40,022 bases of DNA from Acidobacteriota bacterium (GCA_003222305.1 QHVQ01000018.1:1-40022), one strand, 5' to 3'. Shown: positions 1 through 7,981, numbered from the stretch's first letter. The notes: a model not told the origin generated them from the sequence alone. Numbers and translations: made by a program.

Positions 1-26
1 AAATAGCGGTCAGCGATTCTGGAACA
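1..26 (+). repeat. Left terminal inverted repeat of the IS630 element
   Basis: This 26-base end matches the complement of 1182-1207 at about 20 positions, including the outer six bases AAATAG. It lies just outside the stop codon of the transposase, as expected for a short IS with one gene. Confidence 0.65.
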
Positions 27-1121
27 TCATGCATAGGCCACTCTCGCCAGGGACGGTTGGCTCCCCGGGAACGGTGTGGCGTTTCGCAGAAAGTGGCGGA
101 CCTTGGTTAGGAGTCGGCTGATGGTTCGGCACCGATGATTGCGGGTCACGTTCGCGTGAAGCTGGAGCCACAATCGCTCGATGCGGTTCTCGTCGGGACT
201 GTATGGCGGCAGGAAGTGCAACCGGAAGCGGCCACCCCACTCCGCCAGCGCTGTCTTGACGATCTTGCTGTAATGGATGATGTAGTTGTCGAGGATGAGA
301 TGAAGCACCGGGGCGCGACGATAGCGTCGCAGCACAGCGCGCAGCAGGTTCAAGAAGAGCCAGCTCCGTTTCTGGTCGCCTTCGACCCAGACCAAATGTC
401 CCGTGCGGTGGCTCAGGGCTCCGGCGAGGAAGCGTTTCTCGTTCTGCCCCGGCGTGAGAACCCAGCGTTGTTGTCCCGGCAGAGTCCAGTCGGGACCGAT
501 TCGCGGATTCAGGTCGAGGTCCACTTCGTCGACGTAGAAGGCTTCCTCGTCGGGTTTCAAGGTGGAAAGCAGGCTGCGGATCTCTCGCAGACGCCGCTGG
601 CGACGAGCCTTTCGCCAGGGGCACAGCACCCGAGCACGAGCTCGGCCCCATCGGGCGCGCAGGATTTTCAAGCAGGTCCCGAGCGTGGACCGACTGACGC
701 GAACTCCTGTGCGTCTGGCCATCTCCCGGGCCAGCAACTCCCGGCTCCAGCTGCTGCGTTCCCACCCACAGTCGGTGGGAGCCAACCTCAGCAGTTGTCG
801 GAGTTCCTCCAGGAAGTTCTCGTCCACCTTCCGGTTGCCATTCTCCTCCCGCTGATCCTGCAATCCCGCGTCTCCCTCGGTGAAGTACCTCCAGGCGGTC
901 CGGCTTACGTGAGCCCGGGCCACCTTCAAGTGCCGCTGGATGGTCACCGAGCTGCGGCCTTCGGCCAGCAACACGATGATCAGGTAGCGCTTGCACAACT
1001 CGGCGTCCCGAGATTTCTGAGCCCGGCGAGAAAGGGCTCGACGTACCTGCCGGGAGATTGAGATAATGTCCGGGAGACTCAGTCTCAAGGGCACCTCCTC
1101 GAAGAAAGGTTGGCGTCGCAA
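27..1121 (-). CDS. IS630-family DDE transposase
   Basis: A 364-residue protein that would cut and rejoin the element's ends. Residues 45-80 form a helix-turn-helix region (short motif SSVTIQRHLKVARAHVSR), followed by a winged region and a DDE catalytic core. The likely acidic triad is D198 in FYVDEVDLD, D278 in LILDNYIIHYSK and E315 in ENRIERLW, just after the PPYSPDE motif typical of IS630/Tc1-like enzymes. Length is normal for the family. No frameshift or internal stop is visible, so the enzyme may be active. A parallel long frame on the same strand (10-1170) is a codon-bias shadow. Divergence between the terminal repeats suggests the copy is not very recent. Confidence 0.9.
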   Translation of the reverse strand: MRRQPFFEEVPLRLSLPDIISISRQVRRALSRRAQKSRDAELCKRYLIIVLLAEGRSSVTIQRHLKVARAHVSRTAWRYFTEGDAGLQDQREENGNRKVDENFLEELRQLLRLAPTDCGWERSSWSRELLAREMARRTGVRVSRSTLGTCLKILRARWGRARARVLCPWRKARRQRRLREIRSLLSTLKPDEEAFYVDEVDLDLNPRIGPDWTLPGQQRWVLTPGQNEKRFLAGALSHRTGHLVWVEGDQKRSWLFLNLLRAVLRRYRRAPVLHLILDNYIIHYSKIVKTALAEWGGRFRLHFLPPYSPDENRIERLWLQLHANVTRNHRCRTISRLLTKVRHFLRNATPFPGSQPSLARVAYA

Positions 1122-1181
1122 CCACCATTCTACGAGTCGGTGCCCTTCGCACGTTCAGCAATATTTTCATGAACTTACAAG

Positions 1182-1207
1182 TGATCCGGAATCAATGACT
1201 TCTATTT
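1182..1207 (-). repeat. Right terminal inverted repeat of the IS630 element
   Basis: The reverse complement begins AAATAG and shares about 20 of 26 bases with the left end. TA at 1207-1208 is the likely target dinucleotide. The repeat lies about 60 bases upstream of the transposase start. Confidence 0.65.
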
Positions 1208-1208
1208 A

Positions 1209-1541
1209 GGAGCGTCCTGTGTGCGATCGGTTCACCTGGAAAATTCGGTCCAGGGCCGGAGCTGACAGGTAGAGGTGCCCGGGGCCGGGATCCAGTGCGA
1301 TGCGCCTGGAATTGTGGGAGCCAATGGGTCATTGTCGCCCGTCGATCCGATCTTCAGAGTCACTCCGGCGGGCCTGTCCCTTGAGTGGCGATGCGGGGAA
1401 GATGGACTTGGGTGCCACGTCCGCTGCAGCGTGGGTGTTTCAAAGGAGAGACCGGTCAGCTACCCAACAGATTTGACCGAGCCGGCCCGCCGGAAGTCGG
1501 CGTGCGCTGGAAGTCAGCAGGGTCTGGAAAGGGTCGGGCGC
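1209..1541. other. Non-coding stretch between the IS and the desulfurase-like gene
   Basis: About 330 bases with no convincing gene. Frames that stay open here show no recognisable protein on either strand. The 3' end carries the promoter of the next gene. This may be the old flank of the insertion site. Confidence 0.4.
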
Positions 1542-1550
1542 TGCTATAAT
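1542..1550 (+). promoter_or_regulatory. Extended -10 promoter of the desulfurase-like gene
   Basis: TGC-TATAAT, a perfect -10 with the extended TGn element, lies 28 bases before the ATG at 1579. No clear -35 is visible, as is common for extended -10 promoters. The predicted 5' leader is about 20 bases. Confidence 0.6.
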
Positions 1551-1578
1551 TCTGCACTGCTTCGTGCCCGGAGGACAC

Positions 1579-2751
1579 ATGGGCAAGATTTATCTGGACA
1601 ATGCCACCACGACCCGGCTCGACCCCGAAATCCTCGTCACGATGCTTCCCTATCTGGAGGAGGAATTCGGCAGTCCCAGCTCACCCCACTCCCTGGGGCG
1701 GCGCGCTCGCGAAGCTCTGGAAGTAGCGCGAACAGAGGTGGCGCGCTTCGCGGGGTGCCAACAAGAGGAGGTGTTCTTCACGGCTTCGGCCTCAGAGGCC
1801 AACAACTTGGCGCTGAAAGGAGCTTTCGGCGCCCGGGGTCGGCGTTGGAGGCGGTTGCTGGTTTCCGCCGTGGAACATGCCTCGGTCCTCCACACGTCGC
1901 AGAGTCTGGCACGGGAAGCAGCGGACCTCGCGGTGGTGGGCGTCGACCTCCAGGGTCGGGTGGATCTCGATCTTTTTGCCGGGGCCGCGAGGGACGGAGC
2001 GGGCCTGGTCTCGGTGATGCACGGCAACCCCGAGGTGGGAACCCTGCAGCCCGTTCAGGACATTTGCCGCATCTCCAAGGAGTGTGGGGCGTTGGTGCAC
2101 ATTGACGCAACCGCGACGGCAGGCTTGTTCCCGGGTCTATGGCGTGAATTAGAAGCTGACCTGATGACTCTTTCGCCGCACCTATTCCATGGTCCCAAGG
2201 GCATTGCCGCCCTGATGGTTCGCCGCGGCATTCGGCTACTCCCCCAGATCGACGGAGGGATCCAGGAAGGTGGACTCAGGGCGGGGACCCAATCGGTGGC
2301 GCTGGCTGTGGGCTTTGGGGAGGCGGCACGCCTCGCACGGGAGGCAGCCCCGAACCGCGCGGCCCGCCTTCGGGTTCTTGGCCGGCGCCTGAGGGATCGG
2401 CTCGAGGAGACTCTCTCCGATTGGGTCCTCACTGGCCACCGCGAAGCCAGGATTCCCGGGCATCTGAGCCTCTGTCTCAAATACGTGGAGGGAGAGGCTG
2501 TCTTGGGGCTGTTGGACGACGCAGGGATCCTGGCGGGGAGCGGATCGGCCTGCACCCTGGGCGCCGGCAAGCCTTCTCATGTGCTGCAGGCCCTAGGATT
2601 GGACCCCGTGCTGGCGCGCGGTGCCGTGGATTTCTGTTTGTCTAAGCTCAACACCCCTGAAGAAGTCGACGAGGTGGGTGTCGCCCTGACCGATATCGTG
2701 GCCAGACTCAGGCGCCTGTCCCCCCTGGCACCCGGCGCGGCGGAAGTCTGA
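1579..2751 (+). CDS. Cysteine desulfurase-like protein lacking the PLP lysine
   Basis: A 390-residue protein of the NifS/IscS fold (class V aminotransferase). The start is ATG 1579, four bases after GGAGG, rather than the GTG at 1564. Family landmarks are present: YLDNATTT at the N-terminus, H100 in VEHASVL, N150 in MHGNPEVG, D176 in HIDATAT, and the mobile-loop cysteine C325 in GSACTLG. The Schiff-base lysine, normally SGHK or SAHK before the GPKG motif, is leucine here: SPHLFHGPKG, L202, codon CTA. The glutamine that normally contacts the PLP phenolate (DAVQ or DATQ) is alanine (A179), and the usual GGGHERGxRSGT stretch reads GGIQEGGLRAGT. Ordinary PLP-dependent desulfuration therefore looks impossible or much altered. 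The frame is intact and has its own promoter, so it looks like a maintained pseudoenzyme. Function unknown. Confidence 0.85.
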   Translation: MGKIYLDNATTTRLDPEILVTMLPYLEEEFGSPSSPHSLGRRAREALEVARTEVARFAGCQQEEVFFTASASEANNLALKGAFGARGRRWRRLLVSAVEHASVLHTSQSLAREAADLAVVGVDLQGRVDLDLFAGAARDGAGLVSVMHGNPEVGTLQPVQDICRISKECGALVHIDATATAGLFPGLWRELEADLMTLSPHLFHGPKGIAALMVRRGIRLLPQIDGGIQEGGLRAGTQSVALAVGFGEAARLAREAAPNRAARLRVLGRRLRDRLEETLSDWVLTGHREARIPGHLSLCLKYVEGEAVLGLLDDAGILAGSGSACTLGAGKPSHVLQALGLDPVLARGAVDFCLSKLNTPEEVDEVGVALTDIVARLRRLSPLAPGAAEV

Positions 2752-2753
2752 AG

Positions 2754-4022
2754 CTAAAAGGGACGGATGACGAGGCCGCTGTAAACCTTGGGATAGAAGT
2801 AAGTGCTCTTCTGGGGAAGTCGCAATCCTGCCTGAGCCGCCCGCACCACCGATTCAACCCGCAGCGGATTCAGCAGAAACGCCCCTTCCACCTCCCCTCT
2901 CTTTACCTTCCGGATCGCCTCGCCCGCATCGGGAGTGTAGCCGATGGCCCCACCCGCCACGGCCTCCAGGGAGATTCCCAGCGTCGCGGTGAGGATCTCC
3001 CTCTGAAGCAGAATCGTGTCCAGCTCTTCCAAGGGATCAGAGGTTTGAGCAGTCGGGCCATCGATTCGCAGCAGCAGAGGTGGGGCATTCCGGACGATCA
3101 CCGCGAAATGCCTCTCCCCCACCTCGCGAAGGCGCCCGAGAATCTCTTCCGGTTCCGCGTCCTTGGGGAGGTCGGTCACGGCGTGGCGTTGGCGAAGGAT
3201 GCCAGCCAAATCCCCTTCCTGTCCTGGGGCCTGCCTTTCCTGCAGAAGGCGATGGATAGGAAAAACTCTGAACCCGCGGTCCCCAAGGCTGCAGAAGAAT
3301 GCGAGCACGTACCGAGCCCCTGGGTCGCCTGGAAGCCGATCGCGCACGTCCATGGCCGACTCGAAGCGATGATGGCCGTCGGCGATGAGGGTCCAATCGG
3401 GGAGTAGTGCCTCCTGCAAGCGGGCCACGTCCCCCATTTCATGCATCCTCCACAGCTCGTGGGTGACGCCCATGCCATCGCGGAAGACGAAGAGCGGCTC
3501 CCGGTGTGCCGCTGACTCCAGGCACCGACCGGCCCCTCCTGTGGTGTCGGGATGCAGGAGAAAGATGGGGCTCAGGTTGGCGCGGCAAGCCTCAATCAGT
3601 CGGGTCCGGTCCTGTCGGGGCGCGTCCAAAGTCTTCTCGTGGGGGAGCACTGTCCGCCCGGTCCCTCCCCGGGGAGGAAGGGTGAGCGCTCCGAGAAAGC
3701 CCAGACGCCTTATCTCCTTCCCATCGGGTCCTCGGTAGGTCTGACGATATGGGTAGAAGGACGCCTCTGGATCCTGCTGTAAAGTGCCCTCCTCTTGCCA
3801 CCGGTGCAGCAGTGCGGCAGCCCCGCTATAAAAGCTCCCGTCCTCCCTACGGCCCGCTTCGCCGGGAAGGATCAACCGAACGACGTTTCGCGGGTGCAAC
3901 TTGAGATAGTGGGTTAGCTCTTGCGCGGAGATCACGTCATACGGGGGGGCGACGAGACGGGCCATCTCCGCCGCGAAACGAGGATGGTAGCGCAGGGCCC
4001 GGAACGGAACGATTTCGGTCAT
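2754..4022 (-). CDS. DUF1015 family protein
   Basis: A 422-residue protein matching the DUF1015 family from end to end. It has the N-terminal PFRALRY and VAPPYDVI motifs, LPHEKT near residue 127, and ADGHHR near residue 214. These are the signature blocks of a widespread family of uncharacterised, presumably cytoplasmic proteins. It has no signal peptide. The stop lies two bases from the stop of the convergent desulfurase-like gene. The start is five bases after the stop of the exported protein upstream on the same strand (4028-4594), so the two probably share a transcript. The biochemical role of DUF1015 is not known to me; the family call is firm, the function open. Confidence 0.88.
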   Translation of the reverse strand: MTEIVPFRALRYHPRFAAEMARLVAPPYDVISAQELTHYLKLHPRNVVRLILPGEAGRREDGSFYSGAAALLHRWQEEGTLQQDPEASFYPYRQTYRGPDGKEIRRLGFLGALTLPPRGGTGRTVLPHEKTLDAPRQDRTRLIEACRANLSPIFLLHPDTTGGAGRCLESAAHREPLFVFRDGMGVTHELWRMHEMGDVARLQEALLPDWTLIADGHHRFESAMDVRDRLPGDPGARYVLAFFCSLGDRGFRVFPIHRLLQERQAPGQEGDLAGILRQRHAVTDLPKDAEPEEILGRLREVGERHFAVIVRNAPPLLLRIDGPTAQTSDPLEELDTILLQREILTATLGISLEAVAGGAIGYTPDAGEAIRKVKRGEVEGAFLLNPLRVESVVRAAQAGLRLPQKSTYFYPKVYSGLVIRPF

Positions 4023-4027
4023 CCGAC

Positions 4028-4594
4028 CTACCGGCGGGTATTGTCACCGACGGTTGAAGGAAGCAGGCGGAGCGAGAGTCGGGTGAAGTATTGCTGCTCC
4101 ACGGCCCCGTTGGAATAGCGAGGGATCCATCGCATGGCGCGGATCTTTCCGTCCATCCCCCTGATTTGCAGGAGAGCTCGAAGATCGACTCGAGTGCTGG
4201 TGCTGCCCAGCGGTGACAGTTTCGCCTCCAGGCCATAACGCCCGGATCTCATCTCGTTGGTCTGGAACCAGGGATACTTGGGGGTCGCCTTGGGAGGAGG
4301 AATGGAGACATCCACCCCAAACTTTTTATCGTTGAACTCCACCAGGTCGGTGAGCAGGGTGCCGTCCTTCCTGCTCTCCTCCTTGAGGTTCAGCCTGTCC
4401 TCTTTCATGAGCACCAACAGCTCGGCGCGTACCCGCTCTGGCGGTGCGTTGAATTGCCAGGTCTTCCAGGGGGAATTGACAGGAGATGGGGCTGTCTCCT
4501 CTACTTTCTGAGCAGAGGGCTCGGGAGCCCCCAACAGCAACCCCGGAACGCTCAACAGAAGCAGCACCACGTTGGCCCGCGTCAGCGCACTCAA
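4028..4594 (-). CDS. Exported protein of unknown function
   Basis: A protein of 188 residues if it starts at TTG 4594. That start is preferred over the in-frame ATG at 4708 because an extended -10 element (4638-4646) lies inside the longer version, GGGAGGT stands just before the TTG, and the shorter protein begins with a proper signal peptide (NVVLLLLSVPGLLLGAP). The mature part has a short Pro/Ser/Thr linker and then an alpha/beta domain of about 130 residues (PWKTWQFNAPPERV through the C-terminus). Its pattern vaguely recalls periplasmic BamC-like or SRPBCC-type folds, but I do not recognise a family. It leads the DUF1015 gene by five bases. Confidence 0.65.
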   Translation of the reverse strand: MSALTRANVVLLLLSVPGLLLGAPEPSAQKVEETAPSPVNSPWKTWQFNAPPERVRAELLVLMKEDRLNLKEESRKDGTLLTDLVEFNDKKFGVDVSIPPPKATPKYPWFQTNEMRSGRYGLEAKLSPLGSTSTRVDLRALLQIRGMDGKIRAMRWIPRYSNGAVEQQYFTRLSLRLLPSTVGDNTRR

Positions 4595-4637
4595 AGCCGG
4601 AGCACCTCCCGAACTTCTGGATGCTGTGAAGACATTC

Positions 4638-4646
4638 AGTATAGCA
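4638..4646 (-). promoter_or_regulatory. Extended -10 promoter of the exported protein/DUF1015 pair
   Basis: On the minus strand the sequence reads TGC-TATACT, an extended -10 placed 43 bases before the TTG start at 4594. No good -35 is seen. Its position inside the longest open frame argues against a start at 4708. Confidence 0.55.
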
Positions 4647-4729
4647 TACGATCCTTGGCTTCCCACGAGTGGAAAGCGTTCGGAGCGCTTCTCCAAGGAA
4701 GCCCCCATCTCTCGCTAATCCCTCCGTCG

Positions 4730-4757
4730 TTGACTTCTGACCATCAGGACCTATAAA
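4730..4757 (+). promoter_or_regulatory. Sigma-70-like promoter of the selenoprotein gene
   Basis: TTGACT, a 16-base spacer and TATAAA form one of the best housekeeping-type promoters in the window. It lies 56 bases before the ATG at 4814. The region is divergent from the extended -10 element at 4638-4646, so both directions are driven from this short gap. Confidence 0.7.
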
Positions 4758-4813
4758 CTTTCGACTTCGTTGCTCTGCCGTTTCTCCCTCAACTCTCGCG
4801 GAGATCCTTCTTC

Positions 4814-5788
4814 ATGACGAGATCCCCGAATGCATTCCCCAGAAAGCGCCTGCTGCCGGGACTGGGGGTCCTGGTTCTGGTGGCCGGGCTCGGATGGTCG
4901 GGAGGGATTCCCCTCCTCGCACAGGCCGCTTCGTCCCCGAGCGGGGCCCAGCCCATGAATGGCCTGGACTTCAGCGGCCTCTCTCCGCAGCAGACCGCCA
5001 CTGCCACCCAGATCCTGAGTGAGATCCGCTGCAACTGCGGGTGCGGCATGACCCTGGCCGAATGCCGTACCAAGGATCCCAATTGCTCCCGTAGCCTTTC
5101 TCTGGCCCGCGGACTGATCGAGGACTTAAAGGGCGGCAAAGACGCGTCGACAGCACGGAATAATCTGCAGGCGGCCTTGGCCAAGGCGGCAACGCCTCCG
5201 CCGACCCCTCCTCCCGTTATGGACCCCAACAAGGTGTTCAAGATCGACGTCACCGGGGCACCTTTCAAGGGACCGAAGGGCGCCGCGGTGACACTGGTGG
5301 AATTCTCCGACTACCAGTGACCCTTCTGCGCTAGGCTTTTGCCTACCCTCGAGCAGGTGCTCGGGGCTTATCCGAAGCAAGTCAAGCTGGTCTTCAAGCA
5401 GTATCCGCTCACCTCGATCCACCAGAACGCCAAGCCAGCGGCCCTGGCGACGGTGGCCGCGCAGAAGCAAGGGAAGTTCTGGCAAATGCACGACAAGATT
5501 TTCCAGAACCAGGCGAATCTGATGGATGCCCAGGGCAAATACCGTTTCGCCGAATTCGCCAAGGAGCTAGGGATGAACGTGGCGAAGTTCGAGACCGACA
5601 TGAAGAGCCCCGAGCTGGAGAAGCTCATCGCCAAGGACCAGAAGGACGGCGCCGATGCCGAGGTGACTGGTACACCGTCCCTTTACCTGAACGGAAAGAA
5701 AGTGGCCGATCGCTCGTTTGAGGGGCTCAAGAAGATGATCGAGGCCGAGCTCTCCAAGGGCGCTTCGGGGGCCACCAAGCCCAACTGA
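4814..5788 (+). CDS. Selenocysteine-containing CcmH-like/DsbA-like thioredoxin fusion
   Basis: A protein of 324 residues if the in-frame TGA at 5318-5320 is read as selenocysteine (U169). The N-terminus has a positively charged signal peptide or anchor (residues 10-40). Next is a Cys-rich segment, RCNCGCGMTLAEC and CSRS (C73, C75, C77, C84, C91), that resembles the start of CcmH-type haem-maturation proteins. A Pro-rich linker follows, then a DsbA-like thioredoxin domain from about residue 140. Its active site reads FSDYQ-U-PFC, where relatives have CPFC. The cis-proline loop is GTPSLYLNG (P288). The frame continues intact on both sides of the TGA, and a hairpin with an AGGU loop follows at 5347-5366. 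A periplasmic thiol oxidoreductase is likely. The alternative, a nonsense change of a Cys codon, cannot be excluded from sequence alone. Confidence 0.8.
5318..5320 (+). other. In-frame TGA read as selenocysteine
   Basis: The codon stands where the N-terminal, attacking cysteine of the thioredoxin CxxC motif is expected, giving U-P-F-C. UxxC redox motifs are a known form of bacterial selenoprotein. Reading frame and homology resume in the very next codon. Confidence 0.75.
5347..5366 (+). promoter_or_regulatory. Candidate bacterial SECIS hairpin
   Basis: CCTCGAGC pairs with GCTCGGGG (eight pairs, one of them G-U) around the tetraloop AGGT. The loop begins 35 bases after the TGA, within the usual bacterial distance. 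Its AGGU matches the start of the E. coli fdhF SECIS loop (AGGUCU), in which SelB recognises G and U. A second small hairpin (TAGGC-TTTT-GCCTA, 5332-5345) lies between it and the TGA. The element lies inside the coding frame, as bacterial SECIS elements do. Confidence 0.6.
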
Positions 5789-5901
5789 GCTGCGCGCGGG
5801 GCCCGCAAGTAACGAAGCCGCCTGTCGGTCGAACCGCATTCCCCTCAGTGCCCCTCCAGCTTTCCGCTCTCCAGGTCCTCGATCATCCTTTGGACTCGGC
5901 T
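5743..5901. repeat. 159-bp direct repeat, copy 1
   Basis: Identical over 159 bases to 6844-7002, in the same orientation and offset by 1101 bases. This copy is in its natural setting: it holds the last 46 bases of the selenoprotein gene, the 56-base gap, and the last codons of the TPR gene on the other strand. It is therefore the likely source copy. Confidence 0.9.
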
Positions 5902-6909
5902 TGCCGTCGGCTTGGGAGGCCGGAGTTCCAGGCAGCGACGGAAATGCTCCAGTGCCATCGCCTTTCCCCCAGGGCGTCCGGCATAGATCACTCCTAGGTT
6001 TTGATGGAGCTCGGGTTGGTCCGGGCGCGCTGCCAGCGACATGAGGTAGTAACGCTCCGCCTGCTCCCCCTCCCCCTGCTGCTGTCTGAGATAGCCCAGG
6101 AGTGCCGGCGCCTCCCACTGCGACGGGTCCAACTCTAGAGATCGGTGAAGCTCGCTCTCTGCCTGGCCTCGCCTACCCAGGCCGAGCAGGGCCTCTCCCA
6201 ACCCCCTCCGCGCCACGGGAGAAGCACCATCGATGTGCACCGCCTCCTCAAAGGCCTCGAGTGCTTTCCCCATCTCGCGGCGCTGCAGATAGAGATCGCC
6301 CAAGCTGGAAAGAATCCGCAGAGAGGGCGGACTTAAACGAAGAGCCTCGAGCAGCTCCGCCTCGGCCCTCTCCATCTCCCCCCGGGCCTGATACAACGCG
6401 GCCAGGTTGTTATGAGGATCCGGAGAACGAGGATCAAGACTTGCAGCGCGGCGATAGGAGGCCTCCGCCTCCTCGATGCGGCCCAGGGCCCGGTAGGCAT
6501 TGCCAAGGTTGTTGTGAAGGGAGGCGCTCCCGGGAGCCTTGAGCAGCGCGGACTGCAGCAGCGCCACCGCCTCGCCCCCCTGACCTAAATCCGTCAGCGT
6601 TACGGCGAGATTTCTTCGGGCGGGTTCGAAATCATCGTAGAGCGCCAGACACCGACGGTAGTTATCCGCCGCCCTTGCAAGGTCGCCTCTGCGGCGATAG
6701 GCGTTGGCCAGGTTATAACGGACCTTGGCACTCCTCGGGCACACCTTGACCGCCGAGCGGAAGAGAGTGTAATCGTCTTTCCAGTCCCGGTTCCTCTCCC
6801 GGGTGCGCGCGCCCAGGCACGCGACCAAGAGAAATAAAACCACGGCCGAGCTCTCCAAGGGCGCTTCGGGGGCCACCAAGCCCAACTGAGCTGCGCGCGG
6901 GGCCCGCAA
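5845..6909 (-). pseudogene. TMTC-like TPR protein, C-terminal part
   Basis: This is the C-terminal half of a membrane-anchored TPR protein whose N-terminal half is at 7001-7981. Native sequence begins at about 6843 (VVLFLLVACLGARTRERNRDWKDD), a last membrane helix and the short link typical of TMTC-like proteins. Tetratricopeptide repeats follow to near the C-terminus; repeated NLGNAYRALG- and NLAALYQARG-type helices are visible. The first 20 or so residues of the open frame are translated from the second copy of the 159-bp repeat and are not real. The missing middle should contain several membrane helices. Without it this half lacks a start signal of its own, so it is probably not made, unless the break is an assembly error. 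Confidence 0.75.
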
Positions 6910-7002
6910 GTAACGAAGCCGCCTGTCGGTCGAACCGCATTCCCCTCAGTGCCCCTCCAGCTTTCCGCTCTCCAGGTCCTCGATCATCCTTTGGACTCGG
7001 CT
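6844..7002. repeat. 159-bp direct repeat, copy 2 (inside the TMTC/TPR gene)
   Basis: A perfect copy of 5743-5901 that replaces the middle of the TMTC-like gene. The junction at 7002/7003 itself creates the TAG that ends the N-terminal fragment. At the other edge GGCCGAG may have served as microhomology. A copy of a gene tail inside the same gene suggests template switching, or a misassembly of a repeat path. Confidence 0.9.
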
Positions 7003-7981
7003 AGCCGAGAAACGCCAGAGTCGCGATCACCGCCACCCCCAGGACCGCGCCGGGATCGGAAACTCCATTCACCGGGACAATCTGCGGGGCGGAGTAGTCA
7101 GCCGAGAGTTTCGCCGGAAAGACGAACAGCCCCAAATAGCGGCACGTAAGGAACAATGCCGTCACCACCCGCCGTGTGGCAGGAACGTGGGCCAAGGGGT
7201 TGTCGATCGGAGGAATCGCGCCCGGCTCCATGAGGACGCCGAGCACGCGCGCCCGTAGGAGCAGATAGACGCCCGCGATGGCTACCAGAATCACCAGTTC
7301 CGTGACCCGCAAGCGCCGCTGGGTTCCCTCCGGCCGCCCCATCAACTGATCCGTGAGCAACACTAGACCCGGATAGGCTAGGGCATTTTCCTTGGCCAGT
7401 ATCGCCAGGAAGAAGAGGACCGCGGAGCCGGCGAACACTGCGTTTCGCCTCCGTGAACTCCCCGCAGGGAACCTATCCAAAAGGAGGGCGGAGAGGATGA
7501 AAAGGGCCGAGAGGATCTCGGCGCGCCCCACCACTCCCGCCACCGCCTCGCTGAGGAGAGGATGCACGCAGAAGAGCGCGGCTCCCGCTAAGGGAAGAAA
7601 GCCCCAGCCGAAGAGCCTGGTCAGGAGGGCCATCAGTGTCATGCAGACCAGGGTATGGAGGAGAAGATTGACCAGGTGGAATGTCCATGGAGCTCCCCCC
7701 CCCGCGGCGTAATTGAGGGCAAAGGAGAGGATCGTGACGGGCCGATAGAGTCGGTTGGATCTCCCCTCCCCGGACCAGTAGGGAGTAACCCACAGCCCCG
7801 CGAGTCCCGAGAGAGAGCGCAGGTTCTGGTTTTCTTGGATGACGACCCGGTCATCGAAGACGAAGCCGTTACCCAATGTGTTGACGTAACTCCCTAGGGA
7901 GAGGAGAGCGATAACCAGAAAGGAGAAAACAGGGGGCAACTTTAAGGGGCTTGCCGGGTGTGGGGCCAATGGGCGGCTCAA
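7001..7981 (-). pseudogene. TMTC-like membrane protein, N-terminal part
   Basis: A 326-residue fragment with about eight hydrophobic helices. It shows the landmarks of bacterial TMTC-like (DUF1736/TPR) proteins: an acidic FVFDDRVV loop after the first helix, NRLYRPVTILSFALN, FHLVNLLLH, GRAEILSALF and AKENALAYPG. These proteins resemble O-mannosyltransferases, but their role in bacteria is uncertain. The frame ends in a TAG formed at the edge of repeat copy 2, and the rest of the gene continues at 6843 in another frame. The start is probably TTG 7981, with GAGG just before it; this is a weak call. It follows the exported protein at 8019-8726 by 37 bases, so the two were likely cotranscribed. 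Confidence 0.75.

Larger units (their letters stand above)
1..1208 (-). mobile_element. IS630-family insertion sequence
   Basis: One transposase gene is flanked by imperfect terminal inverted repeats. The left end begins AAATAG at base 1, and the complement of the right end begins AAATAG at base 1207. The two ends agree at about 20 of the first 26 positions. IS630 elements insert at TA and duplicate it. At the right end TA occupies 1207-1208; at the left only the A can be seen because the window starts there. The element therefore appears complete, apart from possibly one flanking base. No passenger gene is present. Confidence 0.75.

Noticed and set aside
10-1170. A 386-codon open frame on the minus strand overlapping the transposase
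   Set aside because: It is a frame shadow of the transposase gene with Pro/Arg/Ser-rich, non-protein-like sequence.
5321-5345. Hairpin TAGGC-TTTT-GCCTA as the main SECIS element
   Set aside because: Its loop has no G, and the neighbouring hairpin at 5347-5366 has the AGGU loop and a longer stem at a suitable distance.
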